Assembly: GCA_947488815.1 (NCBI GenBank)
Contig: CANLCC010000049.1
Location: forward strand, 1 to 16,149
DNA from: CAIQIA01 sp945861105
GTDB taxonomy: Bacteria > Cyanobacteriota > Cyanobacteriia > PCC-6307 > Cyanobiaceae
DNA: 16,149 nucleotides
Direction of reading: 5' to 3'
Both the position numbers and the translations under genes were made by a program. Of this stretch, positions 12,123 through 16,149 are shown piece after piece. The notes under the pieces are model-generated. The model was given only the letters and a program-made list of their open reading frames with translations. It was not told the DNA's origin and did no database searches. How positions within the stretch are numbered: the first letter of the stretch is position 1; each line of letters begins with the position of its first letter.

Positions 12123-13349
12123 ATGGTGATCCCACCCTTCGACCTGAGCTCCCAGCTGGCTGCCCTGGGGGACGAGCTCGACCAGGCCGTGCTCGACGTG
12201 CTGCGCAGCGGCCGCTACATCGGCGGCAGTGTTGTGACCGGTTTCGAGCAGGCCTTCGCGGCCTTCTGCGACGTGGCCACCGCCGTCGGCTGCAACAGCG
12301 GCACCGACGCCCTGGTGCTCGCCCTCCATGCCCTGGGCATCGGCCCGGGGGACGAGGTGATCACCACCTCCTTCAGTTTCTTCGCCACCGCCGAGGCCAT
12401 CAGCCGGGTCGGAGCCCGGCCGGTGTTCGTCGATGTCGATCCCGCCACCTACCTGATTGATCTGGATCAGGTGGAGGCCGCCATCACCCCTGCCACCCGG
12501 GCGCTGCTGCCGGTGCATCTGTTCGGCCGACCGGTCGACATGGAGCACGTGCTGGCCATCGCCGGTCGCCACGGGCTGCGGGTGGTGGAAGATTGCGCCC
12601 AGGCCACCGGCGCCAGCTGGGCCGGTCGACCGGTGGGCAGCTGGGGCGACCTGGGCTGCTTCAGCTTCTTCCCCACCAAGAACCTCGGGGCCGCCGGGGA
12701 TGGTGGCGCGGTCACCGGTTCAGATCCTGAGCTGATGCAGCGGGTGCGTGAGCTGGCCGTGCACGGCATGCCCCGCCGCTACCTGCACACGGATCTCGGT
12801 TACAACAGCCGGCTGGATGCCCTGCAGGCGGCGGTGCTCACCGTCAAGCTGCCCCACCTCCAGCGCTGGATTGCCGCCCGCCGTGCCATCGCCGACCGCT
12901 ATCGGGCCGCCCTTGGTGGCCACGACACCCTCCAACTCCCTGCAGACGGGGATGACGGCCACAGCTGGAATCAGTTCGTGGTGCGGGTGCCCGCCTGCGA
13001 ATCGGGTCGCCGGGCCTGCCCCGAGGTCTGCAGCCCCTGCCCCACCAGCGAAGCCCATGGGCTGCCCGAAGGGCGTTGCCGCAACTGGTTCCAGCAGCAT
13101 CTGCTCGACCAGGAGGTGCAGACGATCATCTATTACCCGATCCCCATTCACCGCCAGCCTGCCTACGCCTTCCTGGGGCTTGAGCCCGGCAGCCTGCCGG
13201 TGACCGAAGCCCTGGCCGCCGAAGTGCTGAGCCTGCCCATCTTCCCCGAGCTGACCGAACAGCAGCAACGGCAGGTGCTGCGCAGCCTTGGTGTGGCCAG
13301 TGCCGTGGTGCCCTTCGGCCCCGCCGCCGATCAGGCTGCTGCCGCCTGA
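12123..13349 (+). CDS. DegT/DnrJ/EryC1/StrS-family aminotransferase with Cys-rich insertion
   Basis: A 408-residue PLP enzyme of the sugar-aminotransferase fold, acting on keto-sugars of nucleotide-linked sugars for cell-surface glycans or related products. Motifs: GCNSGTDAL (57-64) for PLP phosphate, DEVITTSFSFFATAEAI, VEDCAQATGA with Asp157, the PLP lysine Lys186 in SFFPTKNLGA, GYNSRLDALQAAVL (227-239) and YYPIPIHRQPAY (337-348). Between the strand ending VRVP (290) and the helix RNWFQQHLL there is an insertion with five cysteines: C292, C299, C303, C306 and C319. The start is supported by AGGTGG (12112-12117) 5 bases before the ATG; the longer frame from 12006 would overlap the divergent gene. 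Its 3' end overlaps the convergent small gene by 19 bases inside a palindrome. The sugar substrate cannot be told. Confidence 0.93.
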   Translation: MVIPPFDLSSQLAALGDELDQAVLDVLRSGRYIGGSVVTGFEQAFAAFCDVATAVGCNSGTDALVLALHALGIGPGDEVITTSFSFFATAEAISRVGARPVFVDVDPATYLIDLDQVEAAITPATRALLPVHLFGRPVDMEHVLAIAGRHGLRVVEDCAQATGASWAGRPVGSWGDLGCFSFFPTKNLGAAGDGGAVTGSDPELMQRVRELAVHGMPRRYLHTDLGYNSRLDALQAAVLTVKLPHLQRWIAARRAIADRYRAALGGHDTLQLPADGDDGHSWNQFVVRVPACESGRRACPEVCSPCPTSEAHGLPEGRCRNWFQQHLLDQEVQTIIYYPIPIHRQPAYAFLGLEPGSLPVTEALAAEVLSLPIFPELTEQQQRQVLRSLGVASAVVPFGPAADQAAAA

Positions 13350-13351
13350 TC
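13329..13351. terminator. Eight-base palindrome containing both stop codons of convergent genes
   Basis: GATCAGGC (13329-13336) and GCCTGATC (13344-13351) form a perfect 8-base stem with a 7-base loop. The aminotransferase TGA (13347-13349) and the small-protein stop (13331-13333 on minus) lie in opposite arms. It is a plausible bidirectional terminator without a T-tract. Confidence 0.5.
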
Positions 13352-13492
13352 TTCGCCATCGAACGGTTCGACCAGCGACACGAGGGTGAAATCGTCGTCG
13401 CGCAGGCCGAACAGTTCGGCATAGGCCAGACAGGCGCCGCGGTCTTCACCGCAGAAGCGCAGCACCCCCTGGTTGTCGTATAAGCCGGTCAT
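13331..13492 (-). CDS. 53-residue small protein at the end of the ndh-nadK operon
   Basis: A 53-residue protein, MTGLYDNQGVLRFCGEDRGACLAYAELFGL and then an acidic tail through DDDFTLVSLVEPFDGED. I do not recognise a named family, but the mixed hydrophobic/acidic pattern and the good ribosome site (GAGGGG at 13498-13503, 5 bases upstream) argue it is real. That site selects the ATG at 13492 over one at 13516. Two cysteines (C14, C21) are spaced CxxxxxxC. It follows the CYTH gene by 26 bases on the same strand. The last residues QAAAA are encoded by the shared palindrome that also ends the opposite gene. The function is unknown. Confidence 0.6.
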   Translation of the reverse strand: MTGLYDNQGVLRFCGEDRGACLAYAELFGLRDDDFTLVSLVEPFDGEDQAAAA

Positions 13493-13518
13493 CACCGCCC
13501 CTCGCCGCCGCTTCAACC

Positions 13519-14064
13519 TTAAGACAATCTTTTGATTTCCGGGGGGTGCGGGGGCGGTTCGTCTGGCGTCAGCAGGGCAAGCCGTTCAGCGTCGGGCCAG
13601 GCGGCCAGCGGTCTCACGGCCAGGGCCGCATTGCTCAGCTCCCCACGGCCGGTGATCTCGCGGCCGCACCAGGGCGGCAGCTCCAGGGGGGCATCGGCGA
13701 CGGGCAGTTCTACTTCGGCCAGCACCAGCGGTGCGTTGGCCCCCTCGAACACATCCACCACCCAGTCACCACCGGCCCGCTGGAGCTGGTGGCGCGTCTT
13801 GAGCAGGGCATGGGGGCTGAGGGCCAGCAGGGCTTCGGCTTCCTCGAGCGGCAGGGGCCATTCGAACTCATGCCGCACCCGTGGATCCCCGGCCGGTGCC
13901 TTGAGGGTGAGCCAGGCGCCCGATGCCGCCAGCCGCACCCGCACCGTCACGCCCGTGCCACCTCCGGGCACCAGGTAGCCCTGGCGCAGCGGTTCGTGGC
14001 GGAGGCTCTCCTGGTGCCAGCCATCCCCGCAGACCAGGAAGCGCCGTTCGATTTCCAGCGCCAT
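13519..14064 (-). CDS. CYTH-domain (triphosphate tunnel metalloenzyme) protein
   Basis: A 181-residue CYTH-fold protein. The N-terminal signature is EIERRFLV (4-11), the ExExK/R motif with Glu4, Glu6 and Arg8. The tunnel strands follow: TVRVRLAASGAWLTLKAPAG, HEFEWPLP with paired acidic residues, LLKTRHQL, WVVDVFEG and LVLAEVELP. Family members hydrolyse triphosphate substrates (tripolyphosphate, ThTP or nucleotides) with divalent metal; simple bacterial members are mostly inorganic tripolyphosphatases, so that activity is the best guess. The gene starts 2 bases after the NAD kinase stop, implying coupled translation. NAD kinases use ATP and in some bacteria polyphosphate, which makes the pairing suggestive, but no functional link can be shown here. 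Confidence 0.88.
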   Translation of the reverse strand: MALEIERRFLVCGDGWHQESLRHEPLRQGYLVPGGGTGVTVRVRLAASGAWLTLKAPAGDPRVRHEFEWPLPLEEAEALLALSPHALLKTRHQLQRAGGDWVVDVFEGANAPLVLAEVELPVADAPLELPPWCGREITGRGELSNAALAVRPLAAWPDAERLALLTPDEPPPHPPEIKRLS

Positions 14065-14066
14065 GG

Positions 14067-15014
14067 TCAGTTGAGGGCCGGTTCGGCGTCGGTGAGGCTG
14101 CCGGCCCAGCGCAGCTTGCGGCTGAGGTTGCGGAAGTACGACGGCTGTTGCTCCAGTTCCACCAGCAGGGCATGGTGATCGGCCTGGTCCACCAGGCAGC
14201 GGTCCCCGGGATCGAGGGTGGTGGCCATGGCGCCGTCTTTCCAGAGCTTTACCCGGCGGGCACTGTCGCCCAGGGGCCAGACCGCCAGCTGCGACCGGGG
14301 TGGCACCACCACTGGACGGCTCGAGAGGCTCATGGGGCAGATGGGATTGACCACGATCGCGTCGATGGCGGGATGCAGGATCGGCCCGCCGGCGGCCATG
14401 GCATAGCTGGTGGATCCCGTCGGTGTGGCCAGGATCAGCCCATCGCCCTGGTAGTGGGCCACCACCTCGCCATCAATCGCCAGTTCCAGATGGCAGGTGG
14501 GGGAGGCTTCCTCCTGGGCCGGTCGCAGGTAGAAGTCGTTGAGGGCCACATGGTACGGATGCCCCCCGTCGCTGTGGTGGTCGCCGCTGTCGGGGATGCC
14601 GTCACCCCGGTCGATGCGGGCCTGCAGCATCATCCGTTTCTGCAGGGCGTAGTGGTGGTCTTCCAGCCGATCCCAGAGGCCCGGGCCGTCGGCCTGAAGC
14701 ATCTGGTCGAGCAGCTTGGGGTCGTGGGTCAGAAAACCCAGGTGGCCACCCACGTTGAAGCTGAGGATCGGAATGTCGTGGGGGGCCATGTGGCGGGCTG
14801 CCGCCAGGGCCGTGCCGTCGCCGCCGAGCACCAGCATCAGATCGGCCGGCTGTTCTTCGGCGAGCAGTGCCGGGAAGGGATTGTGGCGCAGGCCACTTTC
14901 CACCACCGTCACGGCAGTGCCGCGGTGCTTCAGCTGCTCTCCGCAGCGGTGGGCCAATCGCTGGGCCGTGGCACTGCCGCTGCGGTACGACACCCAGACC
15001 GTGCGCAGCTCCAT
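14067..15014 (-). CDS. nadK: NAD kinase
   Basis: A 315-residue NAD kinase, which phosphorylates NAD to NADP. The defining GGDGT is at 64-68, followed by the conserved FNVGGHLGFLT (86-96), ALND (157-160) at the usual NE/ND position and GDGLILATPTGSTSYAMAAGGPI (190-212). The short C-terminus beyond the last conserved strand is ordinary. In cyanobacteria one of the two NAD kinases is encoded next to ndhE, and this gene lies 6 bases after ndhE on the same strand, so NADP supply is tied in expression to NDH-1. The stop is 2 bases before the CYTH gene. Confidence 0.96.
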   Translation of the reverse strand: MELRTVWVSYRSGSATAQRLAHRCGEQLKHRGTAVTVVESGLRHNPFPALLAEEQPADLMLVLGGDGTALAAARHMAPHDIPILSFNVGGHLGFLTHDPKLLDQMLQADGPGLWDRLEDHHYALQKRMMLQARIDRGDGIPDSGDHHSDGGHPYHVALNDFYLRPAQEEASPTCHLELAIDGEVVAHYQGDGLILATPTGSTSYAMAAGGPILHPAIDAIVVNPICPMSLSSRPVVVPPRSQLAVWPLGDSARRVKLWKDGAMATTLDPGDRCLVDQADHHALLVELEQQPSYFRNLSRKLRWAGSLTDAEPALN

Positions 15015-15020
15015 CGATGG

Positions 15021-15359
15021 CTACCAGCGCAGCAGGTTGAAGCGTTCCATGTCGACGGTTTCGCGGTTGCGATACAGCGACAGCAGGATCGCCAGGCCCA
15101 CGGCGGCTTCGGCGGCGGCGACCGTGATCACGAAGATGGCATACACCTGCCCGCGGATCTCCTGGCCATCAAGGTGGCTGGAGAAGGCCATCAGGTTGAT
15201 GTTCACGCCGTTGAGCATCAGCTCGATGCTCATCAGCACCCGCACGGCGTTGCGGCTGTTGATCAGACCCCAGACGCCGATGCAGAACAGCAGTGCCGCC
15301 ACCGTCAGGAAGGCCTCGAGGGGCACCGGGGTGAGGTCGGAGAGGCTGGGCAGTGTCAT
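15021..15359 (-). CDS. ndhE: NAD(P)H-quinone oxidoreductase subunit 4L
   Basis: A 112-residue NuoK-like membrane subunit of the photosynthetic NDH-1 complex in the thylakoid, part of the proton-pumping arm used in respiration and cyclic electron flow. Three membrane helices can be placed at about 15-33, 38-58 and 72-96. The conserved membrane glutamates are present: Glu46 in SIELMLNGVNI and Glu84 in AAAEAAVGLA. The protein is slightly longer at the N-terminus than the usual about 101-103 residues. The start overlaps the ndhG stop by four bases (ATGA), and nadK follows after 6 bases. Confidence 0.97.
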   Translation of the reverse strand: MTLPSLSDLTPVPLEAFLTVAALLFCIGVWGLINSRNAVRVLMSIELMLNGVNINLMAFSSHLDGQEIRGQVYAIFVITVAAAEAAVGLAILLSLYRNRETVDMERFNLLRW

Positions 15360-15961
15360 GGGCGGGACTTCTCGATCAGCAGGGGGGTGCGGGCCTTTTC
15401 GATGAGGCCCTGGTCGGCCTCTTCACCGGTGCCGATGTCGCTGGCGAACACATCGCGGCGGGCCAGAACGATCGCGCCGATCATCGCCATCAGCAGCAGC
15501 ACCGAGGCCAGTTCGAAGGGCAGCAGGTAGTCGGTGAAGAAGTGTTCACCCAGGCGCACCACCGCGTCCTCGCCGAGGGGGGTGGGCCCGGGGGTGGCCC
15601 AGGGGGTGGTGTAGGCCACCCGCAACAGCAGCCACAGCAGGCCGGCGCAGACGCCGCTCGACAGCAGCCGCCGCAGGCCCAGCCCTGGCGCATCGGCCAG
15701 GGGTTCCCGTTTGTTGACGAGCATGATCGCGAAGAGGATCAGCACGTTCACCGCCCCCACGTAGATCAGCACCTGGGCGGCGGCGATGAAGCTGGCGTTG
15801 AGCAGCAGGTACAGGCCCGCCACCGACAGGAACACCCCCCCCAGCAGGAAGGCGGAGTAGACGATGTTGGGCAGCAGCACCACGCCGAGGGAGCCCACCA
15901 CCACCCCGGCGGCCAGCAGCACAAAGACGATCAGTTCGGTCAGATCGGCGAGGGAAGGCAT
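15356..15961 (-). CDS. ndhG: NAD(P)H-quinone oxidoreductase subunit 6
   Basis: A 201-residue NuoJ-like membrane subunit of NDH-1. Five hydrophobic helices can be seen, starting with ELIVFVLLAAGVVVGSLGVVLL, then FLLGGVFLSVAGLYLLL and AAAQVLIYVGAVNVLILFAIMLVN. The latter is the characteristic GAVNVLxLF helix with its pi-bulge glycine. The remaining two are LLSSGVCAGLLWLLL and LLPFELASVLLLMAMIGAIVLARR. The start shares one base with the ndhI stop (TGATG), and the end overlaps ndhE by four bases, so the three are translated from one message. Confidence 0.97.
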   Translation of the reverse strand: MPSLADLTELIVFVLLAAGVVVGSLGVVLLPNIVYSAFLLGGVFLSVAGLYLLLNASFIAAAQVLIYVGAVNVLILFAIMLVNKREPLADAPGLGLRRLLSSGVCAGLLWLLLRVAYTTPWATPGPTPLGEDAVVRLGEHFFTDYLLPFELASVLLLMAMIGAIVLARRDVFASDIGTGEEADQGLIEKARTPLLIEKSRP

Positions 15962-16149
15962 CAGCGGGTCTCCGGGGAGGACGGGGCCGCCTCGGCGGCG
16001 ACGATCTGGTCGGGACGCTGGCCGGCCCGGGGCCGGTCGGCGGCGACGGTGTGGGGGTCCATTTCCCCCTTGGGCAGGTAGGCCAGTTCCCGTAGGGCCA
16101 CCACCGACGGATCGGTGGTGACGCTGGTGGGCAGCCGGCCCAGGGCCAC
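15961..16149 (-). CDS. ndhI: NAD(P)H-quinone oxidoreductase subunit I, C-terminal part
   Basis: Only the last 62 residues are in the window; the frame is open through the right edge. The segment VALGRLPTSVTTDPSVVALRELAYLPKGEMDPH matches the conserved tail of NdhI, the ferredoxin-like subunit with two 4Fe-4S clusters in the NDH-1 connecting arm. The cluster cysteines lie outside. The position before ndhG, with a one-base overlap, is the standard ndhA-I-G-E order. The final about 25 residues (RPDQIVAAEAAPSSPETR) are the variable tail. Confidence 0.92.
   Translation of the reverse strand: MALGRLPTSVTTDPSVVALRELAYLPKGEMDPHTVAADRPRAGQRPDQIVAAEAAPSSPETR

Noticed and set aside
13923..15530. 535-residue plus-strand open frame
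   Set aside because: Antisense of nadK, ndhE and parts of the CYTH and ndhG genes; no domain content.
1..16149. CRISPR array, tRNA/rRNA genes, insertion sequences, defence island
   Set aside because: No regularly spaced repeats, no transposase-like protein and no tRNA- or rRNA-like sequence was noticed on reading; the only defence-like items are the toxin-antitoxin pair and the TM0106-type nuclease.

Overview
The window looks like chromosome from a high-GC unicellular cyanobacterium of the Cyanobium / Synechococcus alpha-picocyanobacterial type. The evidence is the photosynthetic NDH-1 genes ndhI-ndhG-ndhE followed directly by an NAD kinase, an RPE65-type carotenoid oxygenase, an FabI-type enoyl reductase, and GC-rich, tightly packed genes. 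Only one copy of the HIP1 octamer (GCGATCGC, 6377-6384) was seen. Genus assignment is inference.

Layout. 1-1281 (-) is the N-terminal 427 residues of a TM0106-type RecB-like nuclease that runs off the left edge. 1323-4146 (+) is a compact run: a metallo-beta-lactamase-fold protein, a phosphoglucomutase/phosphomannomutase and the XTP/dITP pyrophosphatase RdgB. It is followed at 4168-4332 by a 54-residue stand-alone Nif11-domain peptide. Convergent with this are a carotenoid oxygenase (4338-5834) and, upstream of it, a YCII-domain protein (5881-6177), both (-). Diverging from these over 42 bases is a subtilisin-family protease with two N-terminal PPC domains (6220-8070, +). A 389-base, AT-richer gap (8071-8459) has no convincing gene.

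8460-10674 holds hisB and fabI on the minus strand, with a VapB/VapC-type toxin-antitoxin pair (9176-9867, +) between them. The antitoxin start is immediately preceded by a perfect palindrome, a plausible autoregulatory operator. Next come an Sfp-type 4'-phosphopantetheinyl transferase (10773-11519, +), a convergent overlapping lipoprotein gene (11473-12012, -), and a DegT-family aminotransferase carrying a cysteine-rich insertion (12123-13349, +).

The right end (13331-16149, -) reads as one tightly linked operon in the order ndhI (partial), ndhG, ndhE, nadK, a CYTH-fold protein and a 53-residue small protein, with gaps of -4 to 26 bases.

How it fits together. Most of the window is housekeeping: NDH-1 respiration/cyclic electron flow, NADP supply, fatty-acid synthesis and carrier-protein activation, histidine synthesis, sugar-phosphate metabolism and nucleotide-pool cleaning. 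The accessory parts are the protease, the Nif11 peptide, the carotenoid oxygenase/YCII pair and the toxin-antitoxin pair. I see no clearly new multi-gene system. The items most worth a second look are the Cys-rich insertion in the aminotransferase, the apparently inactivated RecB-like domain, the orphan Nif11 peptide, the antitoxin operator shared with the hisB leader, and hairpins that contain both stop codons of convergent gene pairs.
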